From Afipia sp. (lineage in GTDB: Bacteria > Pseudomonadota > Alphaproteobacteria > Rhizobiales > Xanthobacteraceae): DNA of 64,000 nt. This document shows positions 52,698-62,317 of the stretch, piece after piece (positions within the stretch are counted from its first letter, which is position 1; the number at the start of each line of letters is the position of its first letter). Both the position numbers and the translations under genes were made by a program. Location of the stretch: the NCBI GenBank assembly GCA_024707075.1, contig JANQAK010000001.1, positions 1,386,001 through 1,450,000 on the forward strand. Reading direction: 5' to 3'. Under the pieces are notes generated by a model. It was not told the origin of the DNA. It saw only the letters and a list, made by a program, of their open reading frames with translations, and did not search any database.

Positions 52698-52723
52698 GTC
52701 CCTTTTGGACGAGCGTCTCTTTA

Positions 52724-53395
52724 TCACTTCAAATTCTTCCCGAAGAACGCGAGGCTACGCTGCCAGGCCAGATCCGAACTCGCCTTGTCGTAGCTGGCGC
52801 GCTCGTCGCAGCCGAAACCGTGCTGCGCGCCGGGATAGACGAACACCTCCACCTCCGGTCGCTTCGCCCTGATGGTCTCGACGTCGCTGAGAGGAATGCC
52901 GCCGTCCTTCTCGCCGAAGTGCAGTTGCGTCGGCACCGTGGGCCTGTCGTCGGCGAAGCGCACCACCGCGCCGCCGTAGTAGCCGACCGCCGTGCTTAGT
53001 CCCGAGAGCTTGGTCGCCGCCGCATAGGCGATGCTGCCGCCGAGACAGAAGCCGATGATGCCGACCGGCCCGACGTCTTTCACCGCGTCGATCGCGGCCT
53101 GCGTGTCGCGCAGCATCGCCGGCCAATCGGGTGCTGCGACAAATTTCCGCGCCACGGCCACTTCCTCCGGCGTGTAGCCGGACTGGAAGTCGGGCTGAAT
53201 GCGGTCGAAGATCGCGGGCGCGAGGGCGACGTAACCTTCCTTCGCCAGTCGGTCGCAGATGTTGCGGATGTGGGAATTGACCCCGAAGATTTCCTGGATC
53301 ACGACCACCGCCCCTTTGGGTTGAACGGCCGGATCGGCGCGATAACCGCCGAGCCTGAATCCGTCCGAGGCAGTCAGGATCACAGCCTGTCCCAT
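52724..53395 (-). CDS. Dienelactone hydrolase family protein
   Basis: Alpha/beta hydrolase, 223 aa. ATG 53395 has GGAGGA seven bases upstream and starts at the conserved part (MGQAVILTASDGFRLGGYRA). Catalytic triad: Cys in IIGFCLGGSIAYAAA, Asp in FGEKDGGIP, His in YPGAQHGFGCDERA. Oxyanion segment VVVIQEIFGVN. Likely a carboxymethylenebutenolidase-type enzyme, but no catechol pathway genes lie nearby. Confidence 0.93.
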   Translation of the reverse strand: MGQAVILTASDGFRLGGYRADPAVQPKGAVVVIQEIFGVNSHIRNICDRLAKEGYVALAPAIFDRIQPDFQSGYTPEEVAVARKFVAAPDWPAMLRDTQAAIDAVKDVGPVGIIGFCLGGSIAYAAATKLSGLSTAVGYYGGAVVRFADDRPTVPTQLHFGEKDGGIPLSDVETIRAKRPEVEVFVYPGAQHGFGCDERASYDKASSDLAWQRSLAFFGKNLK

Positions 53396-53448
53396 GCGGA
53401 CGTCCTCCATGGTGGTCTGGAATGAGGAAGGATGAGAGAAGGTGGCGC

Positions 53449-53778
53449 TTACTGCCACATCCAGTTGCGGCTCCAGTCGGCCTTCCAGCCGGTGAGGCGG
53501 CCGCCGCGGAACTGGAGATAGAGCGGATCGTCGCGGAACGACCACCGGCTGCCGCCGACATTGCGGATCACGAGATAGATTTCGTTGCCCGGCCGTCCGC
53601 TCACATAGGCCAGCGGCTGGCCGAGTGCCGCGGCGGCATCCTCCGCGCTCATGCCGAACACCAGCGGCGTGTGATTGGACAGCGTGGTGGTGAACGGCGA
53701 GGGCGGCACCTGCCCCGCATGCACAGGGGTATGCGCAACGGCGAGGGCGACAAGGGCTGTGAAGGCAAGTAGTTTCAT
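53449..53778 (-). CDS. Exported hypothetical protein
   Basis: 109 aa from ATG 53778 (MKLLAFTALVALAVAHTPVH), a typical signal peptide with cleavage near HAG. The mature part has MSAEDAAAALGQPLAYVSGR and RNVGGSRWSFRDDPLYLQFR, then a Trp-rich end (GWKADWSRNWMWQ). The layout resembles small SmpA/BamE-like periplasmic proteins but I cannot assign it. It is upstream of the dienelactone hydrolase gene, 53 bases away. Confidence 0.75.
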   Translation of the reverse strand: MKLLAFTALVALAVAHTPVHAGQVPPSPFTTTLSNHTPLVFGMSAEDAAAALGQPLAYVSGRPGNEIYLVIRNVGGSRWSFRDDPLYLQFRGGRLTGWKADWSRNWMWQ

Positions 53779-53853
53779 GGCTAAAGTGTTCTTCGATTTG
53801 CCATCCAAGGCAAGCCGAAAGGCCAATGAAAATTCCGGGGAAGGATCAATTTT

Positions 53854-55205
53854 TTGTCGACATTGCGGATAGGTGCGGGATCGGCGTGGTGGGGTGACCG
53901 CATCGAGCCGGCGAAGCTCAACGCCGAGCGTGGCGACCTCGATTATCTCTGCTTTGAGACCATGGCGGAAGCCACCGTTTCGGCGGCGCAGGTGCGCAAG
54001 CGTCGCGATCCATCTTTTCCGGGCTACGACACCTATCTCGACGACCGCATGACAGCGGTGCTGCCGGGGTGCCTTGCGCGCGGCACGAAGATCATCAGCA
54101 ATCAGGGCTGGATCAATCCCGACGGCGCGGCGCAACGCATCGTCGAACTGCTGCGCGAGCATGGCGGGAAAGGAAAAAAGTCGCCGCCGTCTCCGGCAGC
54201 CTCATCACCGACCGCATTGCCGCGCTCGGCGGCACCATTCTGGAAAACGGTGCGCCGGTCTCCTCGATTGTCTCCGAGATCATTTCAGCCGAAGCCTATC
54301 TCGGCGCGGAGCCGATCGTCGAGGCCTTGCGTCAGGGCGCTGATATTGTCGTCACCGGACGCGTTGCGGACCCGTCGCTGTTCCTCGCGCCGATGATGCA
54401 TGAATTCGGCTGGCGCGCGGACGACTTTGTAAAGCTCGGTGCGGGCAGCGGCCTCGGCCATCTGCTGGAATGCGGCGCGCAGGTCACTGGCGGCTATTTC
54501 GCCGATCCCGGCTTCAAGGACGTGCCGAATCCGTGGGATCTGGCGTTTCCCATCGCCGAGGTCGAAGCTGACGGCAGCGCGGTCATCGCGAAAGTCGCCG
54601 GCACCGGCGGCGCGATCAACGCCATGACCGTGAAGGAGCAGATGCTGTACGAGGTGCACGATCCGCGAAACTACATCACGCCGGACGTGGTGGTGGATTT
54701 CACCAGCGCGGCGATCGAGGAGGCCGGGCCGGACCGCATGCGTGTGAGCAACATCGGCGGCAAGCCGCGCACGCCGACGCTGAAAGTGTCGATGGGCTGC
54801 ATGGAAGGTTTCATCGGCGAGGACATGTTCTTTTACGCCGGTCCCGGCGCGCTGCGCCGCGCGAAACTGGCCAGGCAAATTCTCGAAGAGCGTTTCCGCA
54901 TCGTCGGGCTCAAGGCTGACGACCTGCGGATCGATTTTCTCGGCCTCAACGCCATCCACGGCGAGGCGACGCCGGCGGATGCGCCGGAGCCTTATGAAGT
55001 GGCGGTGCGGGTCGCGGCGCGCTGCAAGACGCGCGAGGAAGCCATGAAGGTCGGCCGCGAGATCGACGGCATGGCGGTGTCGGGCGTCGCCATGACCGGC
55101 AAGCGCGTGCCGCATCAGGACCGCACCCGCGAGATCATCGGCGTATGGTCGACATTGGTGCCGCGCGAGCAGCTCACGCCCGTCATCACCTGGTACGAGA
55201 GTTAA
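53854..55205 (+). CDS. AtuA-like (DUF1446) protein, frameshifted
   Basis: Family linked to acyclic terpene/isoprenoid degradation; biochemical role unclear. N-terminal part STLRIGAGSAWWGDRIEPAK, then LDYLCFETMAEATVSAAQVR reads in one frame from TTG 53854 (AAGGA eight bases upstream). After the A6 run at 54174-54179 the gene continues in the next frame: VAAVSGSLITDRIAALGG, GADIVVTGRVADPSLFLAPM, and on to 55205. One more A joins GKGKK to VAAVSG and gives 450 aa. Probable homopolymer error. Downstream is its small partner gene, four bases away. Confidence 0.87.
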
Positions 55206-55209
55206 AGAG

Positions 55210-55554
55210 ATGCAGGTCAAACTGGAACGGTTGGCGCATGTGCGCTCCGGCGACAAGGGCAACACATCGAACATCGCGGTGATCGCCTATCGCGACGAGT
55301 TCTATCCGCTGCTGAAACAGCAACTGACCGCCGCGCGCTTCAAGGCGTTCTATGGCGGCGCGATCAAGGGCGCGGTGACGCGCCATGAGGCCGACAATCT
55401 CGCGGCGCTGAATTTCGTCGCGGAAGGCGCGCTCGGCGGCGGGGTGTCGCGCAGCCTCAGCCTCGACAATTACGGCAAGGCGCTGTCGGCGGCGATCCTC
55501 GGTTTCGAGATCGAGGTGCCGGAGCAGTACGGCAACCTCTTGCGCGGCGGATAA
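55210..55554 (+). CDS. AtuA C-terminal-like small protein
   Basis: 114 aa, corresponding to the C-terminal domain fused to AtuA in some bacteria and separate here. Blocks: LERLAHVRSGDKGNTSNIAV and FYGGAIKGAVTRHEADNLAA, then LNFVAEGALGGGVSRSLSLD. Four bases after the AtuA-like gene, so cotranscribed. Probably acts with it on a branched acyl-CoA or hydroxy-acid; that is inference. Confidence 0.88.
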   Translation: MQVKLERLAHVRSGDKGNTSNIAVIAYRDEFYPLLKQQLTAARFKAFYGGAIKGAVTRHEADNLAALNFVAEGALGGGVSRSLSLDNYGKALSAAILGFEIEVPEQYGNLLRGG

Positions 55555-55649
55555 GTGGCTTCGGTATCGAAGCAGGGCCCGTTCCGCGTGCGTCAATCCT
55601 CCCGATGGCCTCATAAATTTCGGATGTCGAATGCGAAAGGGATGTGCTC

Positions 55650-55673
55650 CCTCTCCCCGCAGGCGGGGAGAGG
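55650..55673. repeat. Single CCTCTCCCCGC palindrome
   Basis: Perfect 11-bp inverted repeat CCTCTCCCCGC / GCGGGGAGAGG with a two-base centre, a lone arm related to the CCCTCTCCCC family, between the AtuA partner and the EamA gene. It could also end the upstream transcript. Confidence 0.65.
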
Positions 55674-55722
55674 TAAAAGACAAGCCGGCATTCCGCATGA
55701 AACTCAAAGGACAAGCAGCGAC

Positions 55723-56637
55723 ATGACAATTGCGAGCGATGTGCCAAGGCCCGGCTATGCGGCCAATCTCGCGCTGCTGCTGGCGCTGGCGACGCTGTGG
55801 GGCGCGTCCTACGTCTTTATCAAGATCGGCGTCACCACCATTCCGCCGGTAACGCTGATCGCCGCGCGCACCCTGATCGCGGGCGGCCTGCTGCTGGCGG
55901 TGATGCAATGGCGCGGCATCGCCATGCCCCGCGATCCTGTGGTGTGGCGCAGGTTTCTGATCCAGGCTTGCCTCAACAGCGTGGTCCCGTTCACGCTGAT
56001 CGCGTGGGCGGAACGCCATGTCGATGCAGGACTGGCGACCATCCTCGGCTCCAATGCGCCGATCTTCGCGTTCCTGCTGACGCTGCTGTTCGCACGTCAC
56101 GAGCGTCCGACGCTGCGCCAGTCGTTCGGCGTCGGGATGGGCCTGATCGGTATCTGTCTTGTGGTTGGCATCAACGCGCTGTCCGGTCTCGGGCAGGAGG
56201 TCGTGGCGCAACTCGCGCTCGTGCTTGCCGCCATGACGTTCGGCGCGGCGGCGATCTTCGGCCGCAACTTCTCCGGCCTCGATTCCATCGTGCCCGCCGC
56301 CGGATCGATGATCTGCGGCGCGATTCTTCTTGCGCCGCTCAGCCTGATCGTCGACCGGCCGTGGACGTTGTCGCCGTCGATGGACTCCGTTCTCGCGCTG
56401 CTGGGTTTGTCAGTGTTCTCCACGGCGCTGGCCTTCGTGATCTATTTCCGGCTGATCCAGACGCTCGGTCCGGTGGGTGCCACGGCGCAGGCCTATCTGC
56501 GCGTGCCGATCGGCGTCGCGCTCAGTGCGGTCCTGCTCGGCGAAACCCTGTCGCCATCGGCATGGGCCGGACTGGTCTGTGTGATTGTCGGCATCGCCGC
56601 GATGACCGTCCCGAAGCGCGCCGCGTCCGGCGATTGA
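55723..56637 (+). CDS. EamA/DMT-superfamily permease
   Basis: 304 aa from ATG 55723; the frame is open upstream across the repeat without homology. Ten hydrophobic spans in two EamA halves: LALATLWGASYVFIKIGVTT with the family W-G-x-x motif, and LVLAAMTFGAAAIFGRNFSG in the second. Probably exports a metabolite; substrate unknown. Possibly in one unit with the AtuA pair. Confidence 0.92.
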   Translation: MTIASDVPRPGYAANLALLLALATLWGASYVFIKIGVTTIPPVTLIAARTLIAGGLLLAVMQWRGIAMPRDPVVWRRFLIQACLNSVVPFTLIAWAERHVDAGLATILGSNAPIFAFLLTLLFARHERPTLRQSFGVGMGLIGICLVVGINALSGLGQEVVAQLALVLAAMTFGAAAIFGRNFSGLDSIVPAAGSMICGAILLAPLSLIVDRPWTLSPSMDSVLALLGLSVFSTALAFVIYFRLIQTLGPVGATAQAYLRVPIGVALSAVLLGETLSPSAWAGLVCVIVGIAAMTVPKRAASGD

Positions 56638-56668
56638 TCTTTCGGTCCGCGTCGCGCAATCATGGCCG

Positions 56669-56920
56669 ATGAACGGAAAATTGCAGGACAACAATACCCC
56701 CGGTGCGCGGCGGGGCGCTGCGCGGCAGGGCCTCGAAAAGGTGCTGCTACCGATCCTGATCTTCGCGCCGCTGGTGACCCTGCTGTGCTGGACGGCAGCC
56801 TGGGTTTTCCGCGACGATTTTGTCTTCAAGGCGACGCTGATCAGTCTGGGCTGTTTTACCATCGTGGTCGGCGCGGTGGCCTGCCTGCTGGTGCTTGTGA
56901 AGCGGATCGACCGTGGCTGA
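56669..56920 (+). CDS. Small membrane protein of unknown function
   Basis: 83 aa. A polar N-terminus (about 25 residues), then two hydrophobic spans (VLLPILIFAPLVTLLCWTAA and LISLGCFTIVVGAVACLLVL) separated by FRDDFVFKA. It follows the EamA gene by 31 bases on the same strand. No recognisable family. The coding call rests on the membrane pattern and length. Confidence 0.6.
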   Translation: MNGKLQDNNTPGARRGAARQGLEKVLLPILIFAPLVTLLCWTAAWVFRDDFVFKATLISLGCFTIVVGAVACLLVLVKRIDRG

Positions 56921-56929
56921 AGGCGGCCG

Positions 56930-57784
56930 TTAATCCTTTTTCACCGGAATTCTTCTCCGCGTCATGAAGTCCACCACGCGGTCCGGCGTCAGGGCGCGGC
57001 CGATGGGACCGAGATGCGCGATGAAGCCGACGCTGTAGCGCGTGCGCGGGTGTTTTGCCGTGGCGGCCTTGACCACGACGCGCGCCACGGTTTCGGCGCT
57101 CATCACGCCGAGGCCATTTGGATCGAGAAAGTCCTGCATGTATGCCGCAAGCCGCTGCTTGAAATAGGTGTAGGGACTTTGCGGGCCAGTGTCGGGGATG
57201 GTCTTCAAAAGCGTCGCTTCGAACCGCGTTGCGATGGGGCCGGGCAGCACGTTCACAACGTCGATCCCGAACGGTTCGACCTCGGGGCGCAGCGCGTCGG
57301 TCAAGGCTTCGATGGCGAATTTGGACGCGTGATAGGCGCCGCCGCCGATCGAAGAGACGCGTCCCGCCACCGAACTGACATTGACGATCCGGCCGCGTCC
57401 CGCGCTGCGCATGGCCGGCAGCACGAGTTGCGACAGGCGAAAGCCGCCGAACACGTTGGTCTCGAATTGCCGCCGCAGCGCGTCGAGTGGGATTTCCTCG
57501 AGCGGGCCGTACTGGCCGTAGCCCGCATTGTTGACCAGACTGCCGACCGCGCCGTGGTCGCGCTCGATGACACCGACCACCGCACGCCGCGCATTCTCGT
57601 CGGTGACGTCGAGGGCGAGGACGCGGCAGCCCAGCGCCCGCAAGTCCTCCAGCGCCGCCGGATCGCGTGCGGTCGCAAACGTTTCATAGCCCGCCGCGCG
57701 AAACAGTTTTGCCGCGGCGAAGCCGACGCCGCTGGAGCATCCGGTGATGAGGACGGGGCCGTTCTTCGGGTTGTTCAGCGGCAT
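56930..57784 (-). CDS. Short-chain dehydrogenase/reductase
   Basis: 284 aa. Cofactor motif TGCSSGVG (residues 14-21), NNAGYGQYGPLEE (about 90), active-site Ser in VSSVAGRV and YHASK. C-terminal extension of about 50 residues, as in 17-beta-HSD-like SDRs. Substrate unknown. Converges with the small membrane protein gene. Confidence 0.92.
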   Translation of the reverse strand: MPLNNPKNGPVLITGCSSGVGFAAAKLFRAAGYETFATARDPAALEDLRALGCRVLALDVTDENARRAVVGVIERDHGAVGSLVNNAGYGQYGPLEEIPLDALRRQFETNVFGGFRLSQLVLPAMRSAGRGRIVNVSSVAGRVSSIGGGAYHASKFAIEALTDALRPEVEPFGIDVVNVLPGPIATRFEATLLKTIPDTGPQSPYTYFKQRLAAYMQDFLDPNGLGVMSAETVARVVVKAATAKHPRTRYSVGFIAHLGPIGRALTPDRVVDFMTRRRIPVKKD

Positions 57785-58018
57785 GAATTGCGGATCATGA
57801 GAAACGGCAGCCTCGCCAGTTGGAGGCGGGGGGCATAACGTTTGCTGTGTGGCTTCCCCGCACGATGGGCGACATATCGCTTAAATACTTTCTTGGTTTG
57901 TTATGGATTGCAAACCTCGCAATCATGCGGTTGATTCAGGTCAATATCGGTCACTTCGCCACATCCTCAATCGCCTCGCATCTCTTCACCTCACGATGTC
58001 TTCAATCAGGAGATTCTG

Positions 58019-58240
58019 ATGTTCCGCATTGTTCTTGTCGCCGTGACGCTCTCTGTCCCGACGCTCGCTTCCGCGCAGCAATTTACCGCTGCGCAACGCG
58101 ATGCCTGCAAGGGCGATTATGAGAAGTATTGCAGCAATGTCATGCCGGGTGGCGGCCGTGTTCTCGCGTGTCTGTCCAAAGAAAGTGCAAAACTGACCGA
58201 CGCCTGCAAGGCGGCGTTGAGCACCGCCGCAGCCAAATGA
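58019..58240 (+). CDS. Exported cysteine-rich repeat protein
   Basis: 73 aa. Signal peptide (MFRIVLVAVTLSVPTLASAQ) and a mature part with four Cys: RDACKGDYEKYCSNVMPGGG and RVLACLSKESAKLTDACKAA. This C-x6-C...C-x11-C layout matches the small Golgi-apparatus-protein-like Cys-rich repeat found in many Bradyrhizobiaceae exported proteins. Function unknown. Confidence 0.85.
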   Translation: MFRIVLVAVTLSVPTLASAQQFTAAQRDACKGDYEKYCSNVMPGGGRVLACLSKESAKLTDACKAALSTAAAK

Positions 58241-58484
58241 TCTGACGTCAAGGAACAGTCATTTCCCGACGGCCGGTCCGGGCCGTCGGATGTGCGGCTG
58301 TTTTCAGCCGGGGCGAGGTCATTCGGTGCCGCAGCAGCCCCGGCGGAGCGCGAATAGTCCGCGCGCCACCATCGCCGGATATCTGCTTTGCGCGCGGGCT
58401 CACTCATTCGTTGCTTGACGTGTTGCGCGCGCCGGAGGAACGCTTGGCCCGGACAAGCGCGTGATCGCCGCAATGGAGAGCACC

Positions 58485-58733
58485 ATGACCATGCGAAAAC
58501 TTCTTTTGATCGCTGTGGCCGCTGCAATCGTCCCGGTTTTGGGCGCAGGCCCGTCAGCGGCGCAGCAATATCCGTTCTGCCGCAAGGGCGAGGCGGGTCC
58601 GGGCGACTGCCGGTATTCCACGCTGGAGCAGTGCGAGGCGGCGGTGTCCGGCACCTCCGGCTATTGCCAGCCGAACTACTGGCTCCCGCAGGCGCCGCAG
58701 GCCGGTCCGCATCGCCGCGCCCGCCGCTCCTGA
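58485..58733 (+). CDS. DUF3551 exported protein
   Basis: 82 aa. ATG 58485 has GGAGAG five bases upstream; in-frame starts at 58461 and 58473 are less likely. Signal peptide (MRKLLLIAVAAAIVPVLGAG) and a mature domain YPFCRKGEAGPGDCRYSTLE, then QCEAAVSGTSGYCQPNYW, with four cysteines in the DUF3551 pattern typical of Bradyrhizobium relatives. Function unknown. Confidence 0.87.
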   Translation: MTMRKLLLIAVAAAIVPVLGAGPSAAQQYPFCRKGEAGPGDCRYSTLEQCEAAVSGTSGYCQPNYWLPQAPQAGPHRRARRS

Positions 58734-59041
58734 CCGGAATAAAACAGCCTGCCCCGGTAGGGCCGGTATCGCGGAACCAAGCGCGGCGCGCGATGAACGG
58801 CCGTCTTCCGATTTTAACATCCGGCGCTGAATCAGGCTGAATTTTCCCTTAACGCGCGCGAACGCCACTCGCGGAGATGTTTGTATCGTCGGGCTTTACG
58901 TGAAGCGCGAGCAGAATTGCGGCTGCAACCACCGCTGGTTCTGTATGCAATCTTAACTGTGTCATTTTACGCAAACGCAATTCCCGCATGCGCATATGGC
59001 GGCGAACACGGGCCCTGTGCGGTGAAGGAAAAAGAAGAGCG
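58734..59041. other. Intergenic region before the GGDEF gene
   Basis: 308 bases without a recognisable gene, repeat or strong hairpin. It probably contains the promoter of the GGDEF protein. Confidence 0.4.
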
Positions 59042-60895
59042 ATGACCTCGGGGTCGATCAATCATATCGGGGCAGCTCTCCAGCGGGTTAAACACCAGGT
59101 TGCGAAACACGCATCGTGCGGCGGTGATCACAGCCTGCGCCGCAAGCTCCTGGTCGGCGCGGGGATCGCGTTCATCTGCACATCGATTCTTGCTATTGGC
59201 GTGATCGGCCGTTCTTTTGACGACTACCGCCGCGCCCGGCAGAATCTGCGCGGGCTTGAAAGCTACCGGATCATTCTCAGCGCGGCCAATCTTCTGTCGG
59301 CCGAACGCGGGCCATCAAACAGCGTGCTCGGCGATGCCGATGTGACGCACGGCGCGTTGCGCGAACGCCTGGCTGCATTCCGCGCCCGCAGCGACGCCAT
59401 TCTCGATCAGTTGTCCGCGCCGTCCGGCGCAGGCGTGCCCGCGGACCTGCTCAAGCCGGTGCGGGCGCAGCTTCTGGAGGCCCGGCAAGAGGTGGACCGC
59501 GTCGCGGCCATCCCGCGCGAGCGCCGTGGTCTTGACGACGTGCAGTCGGTGATCGAGGGCATGTTCAAGGTCGTCGATATCTTTCAGTCCGTCGTCGCCT
59601 GGAAGGCGGGGATGTTGATGGCGTCGAATCCCGAGCTGGCCGAACCGATCATGACCGGCCGAATCTTCAGCGATCTGCGGGAATACGGCGGAAGGATAGG
59701 GTCTCAGATCATGGCCCCGATCGCTATCGGCCAGCCGATGCCATTGAAGAATCTCATCGACAGCAACCGGACGCGCGGCCGCCTTCTCGAACTGTGGAGT
59801 CTGGTTGGAGATCAGGCCGTCGCCAGCCGCGGCGATCCGCGCCTGGCGCTTCCGCTTCGCGACGCCGAACGGATGTTCTTCGGCGAAGGCCTGGGGATCG
59901 TCGACATGCTGATCGCGGAAGGCCGGAAGTCCGGTAATTACGCGATGACGGCCGATCAATTCACCGTCCGTTTCGTCGAGACTTTGAAGCCGCTGGAACG
60001 GCTGCGCGGCGTGTTTCTCGATGTCGCGATCGAGCGTCTCACTGAGACCCGCACTGGCGCGCTCGTGATCCTGACGGTGACGATCGCCATTGCGATGATC
60101 ATTCTTGCGGTCCTGGTCTGTCTGGTCTTTGCGGCGCAACGATTCATATTCGGCCCGCTGATGCGGGCGCGCGAGGCCGTGATCGTGCTGGCCGAGGATC
60201 GTCCCACGGTTTTCCATCACGAGCGGCCCCACGCCATCGAGATGCGCCGCCTGTTCGATGCCATCGGCATCCTGCGCGAGAGTCTGGCGGAGCGCGCGTC
60301 GCTGACGCGGCAGCTCAAGCAGCAGGCGGAGACCGACGGCCTGACCGGACTGATGAATCGCCGCGCGCTCGACATGATCGGCGAGAGCCAAACCAGCAGC
60401 CGGGTGATGGCGGACGGCGTCTGCCTCATTCTCATGGACGTCGATCATTTCAAGTCCATCAACGACCGGCACGGTCATCTCGAAGGCGACCGCGTGCTGA
60501 AGGAAACCATCGAGTCGATACGTCCGATGCTTGGCGTGAACGATCTGTTCGCCCGGTTCGGCGGCGAGGAGTTCGTCATCCTGATTCCGGGCCGCGACGT
60601 CGGCGAGGCGCTGGCGCTGGCGGAGCGAATCCGGCGCGTGCTGGAAACAAAACGGATCATGCTGTCCGATGGCGCGATGGTGAAAGTCACGGCGAGCTTC
60701 GGCGTCGCCCGTGGAAGCCTCGGACAGTTCGCGTGGCGGAGGCTGATCGAAGCCGCCGACGCTGCACTCTACCGCGCCAAATCCGACGGCCGCAATTGTG
60801 TGCGCCATTCGCAGCCGGCTCCGTCGCTGGTGCCGGATATCCCGGATGAGCCGGACTTGAAAAAGCCGCCGCACAAGTTCATTGCCGCGCAGTAG
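59042..60895 (+). CDS. Membrane-bound GGDEF protein (putative diguanylate cyclase)
   Basis: 617 aa from ATG 59042; the frame is open 54 bases further. First span about 35-57, a large periplasmic sensor region (about 58-337, mostly helical, with SAERGPSNSVLGD as in nitrate/chemoreceptor-like sensors), second span about 339-363, a linker, then GGDEF from about 445: QAETDGLTGLMNRRALDMIG, VDHFKSINDRHGHLEGDRVL, and active site RFGGEEFVILIPG (GGEEF about 507-511). The inhibitory RxxD site is absent (GVND stands there), so product inhibition by c-di-GMP is not expected. No EAL domain. Confidence 0.93.
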   Translation: MTSGSINHIGAALQRVKHQVAKHASCGGDHSLRRKLLVGAGIAFICTSILAIGVIGRSFDDYRRARQNLRGLESYRIILSAANLLSAERGPSNSVLGDADVTHGALRERLAAFRARSDAILDQLSAPSGAGVPADLLKPVRAQLLEARQEVDRVAAIPRERRGLDDVQSVIEGMFKVVDIFQSVVAWKAGMLMASNPELAEPIMTGRIFSDLREYGGRIGSQIMAPIAIGQPMPLKNLIDSNRTRGRLLELWSLVGDQAVASRGDPRLALPLRDAERMFFGEGLGIVDMLIAEGRKSGNYAMTADQFTVRFVETLKPLERLRGVFLDVAIERLTETRTGALVILTVTIAIAMIILAVLVCLVFAAQRFIFGPLMRAREAVIVLAEDRPTVFHHERPHAIEMRRLFDAIGILRESLAERASLTRQLKQQAETDGLTGLMNRRALDMIGESQTSSRVMADGVCLILMDVDHFKSINDRHGHLEGDRVLKETIESIRPMLGVNDLFARFGGEEFVILIPGRDVGEALALAERIRRVLETKRIMLSDGAMVKVTASFGVARGSLGQFAWRRLIEAADAALYRAKSDGRNCVRHSQPAPSLVPDIPDEPDLKKPPHKFIAAQ

Positions 60896-61081
60896 GCGTC
60901 TTGCGACGTGGCCGGGGCGCGCCGGAATTGACGCCGCCGCGATCGGGCCGGCGCCGGATGAGGCGCATGGCCGCGCTTGTGAAAAGATCGCCTCCGTTGT
61001 TCACTTCAAACGGCTGGCATAGAGTTTATTCCCGAGAATGGTGGGGGCCGGGGTCCGGCCAAAAAAAGCGAGCGAGACCGC

Positions 61082-62137
61082 GTGCGCAGCATTGAAGACC
61101 AGAGCTTGCTGATATTGGTCGTAGCGGTATCGCTGGCGTTCGCCTGGATTCTCCAGCCGTTTTACGGAGCCATTTTATGGGGGATCATCGCTGCGATCAT
61201 TTTCGCTCCGCTTTGCCGATGGCTGGCGAAATCCATGCGATGGCCCGTGCTCGCTGCTCCGATCACGATCCTGGTCATTATCGCCATCGTCATCCTGCCG
61301 CTGACGATGATTGCCGCTTCCCTCGGACGGGAAGCGTCGAATCTCTACGGCAAGGTTCAGTCGGGAGACGTCGATTTCATCAAGAACGCGCAGGAGGTTC
61401 TCGATGCCTTGCCGGCATGGGCCAAGGACTGGCTGGGCCGGTTCGGTCTGGCGGACCTGAGCTCGATGCGGGAAGGTCTGACGTCGGGCCTCGTTAAAGG
61501 CAGCCAGTTCATCGCGACACAGGCGCTCAACATCGGTTCGAGCACGTTCGATTTCATCATCGGCCTCGGCGTGATGCTGTATCTGCTGTTCTTCCTCTTG
61601 CAGGACGGTGACGCGTTGCTTGGGCGTATCAGGACCGCCGTTCCGCTGCGGGAGGAACAAAAGCGCGCGCTGTTCTCCAGATTTGCACTCGTCGTTCGCG
61701 CGACGGTGCGAGGCGGCATACTGGTGGCCATCGCGCAGGGCGCGCTCGGCGGTCTGGCTTTCTGGTTTCTCGGGATTCACGCGCCGTTGTTATGGGCGGT
61801 GATCATGGCCTTCCTGTCGCTGCTGCCGGCGATCGGAGCCGGCCTGGTGTGGGTGCCGGTGGCGATCTATCTGTTGGCGACCGGAGCCATATGGCAGGGC
61901 ATCGTCCTGATCGCCTACGGGATATTCGTCATCGGGCTGGTGGATAACGTCTTGCGGCCGTTCCTCGTCGGCAAGGACACCAAGCTGCCCGACTATGTCG
62001 TGCTCATCTCCACGCTCGGCGGCATCGAGGTCTTCGGCCTGCATGGATTCGTCATCGGGCCGGTCATCGCAGCGATGTTCATGGTCACATGGGAAATCTT
62101 TTCCGTGTCGAGACTAACGCCGCAGGCCGGCGTCTGA
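61082..62137 (+). CDS. AI-2E family (TqsA/PerM-like) membrane protein
   Basis: 351 aa. Hydrophobic with about eight spans: SLLILVVAVSLAFAWILQPF at the N-terminus, a charged loop (about 90-140), then the conserved block LLPAIGAGLVWVPVAIYLLA and DNVLRPFLVGKDTKLPDYVV followed by GGIEVFGLHGFVIGPVI. Family members transport autoinducer 2 or exchange sodium and protons; the role here is open. GTG 61082 is the first start in frame; no strong ribosome site. Confidence 0.92.
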   Translation: MRSIEDQSLLILVVAVSLAFAWILQPFYGAILWGIIAAIIFAPLCRWLAKSMRWPVLAAPITILVIIAIVILPLTMIAASLGREASNLYGKVQSGDVDFIKNAQEVLDALPAWAKDWLGRFGLADLSSMREGLTSGLVKGSQFIATQALNIGSSTFDFIIGLGVMLYLLFFLLQDGDALLGRIRTAVPLREEQKRALFSRFALVVRATVRGGILVAIAQGALGGLAFWFLGIHAPLLWAVIMAFLSLLPAIGAGLVWVPVAIYLLATGAIWQGIVLIAYGIFVIGLVDNVLRPFLVGKDTKLPDYVVLISTLGGIEVFGLHGFVIGPVIAAMFMVTWEIFSVSRLTPQAGV

Positions 62138-62317
62138 CCATTTGCGTGAATTCCAGGACTGCGGTCAGGAAGGCTTTCGGACATCTCGGGAGGAAGATGT
62201 CCTGGCCCTTTCGATGACGGTCCCGGGCCGATCGAGCCGATATTTTAACTATGTTCCTCACGGTTTCGTCAGCCGGGGAGACTATCAATTTGCAGTCTTC
62301 TGTGAGATTTTAGCGGC

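Noticed and set aside
53854..55205. Programmed -1 frameshift at the A6 run of the atuA-like gene
   Set aside because: The AAAAAAG run is suggestive, but the family has no such precedent that I know of, and six other genes here have comparable breaks, so a sequence error is simpler.
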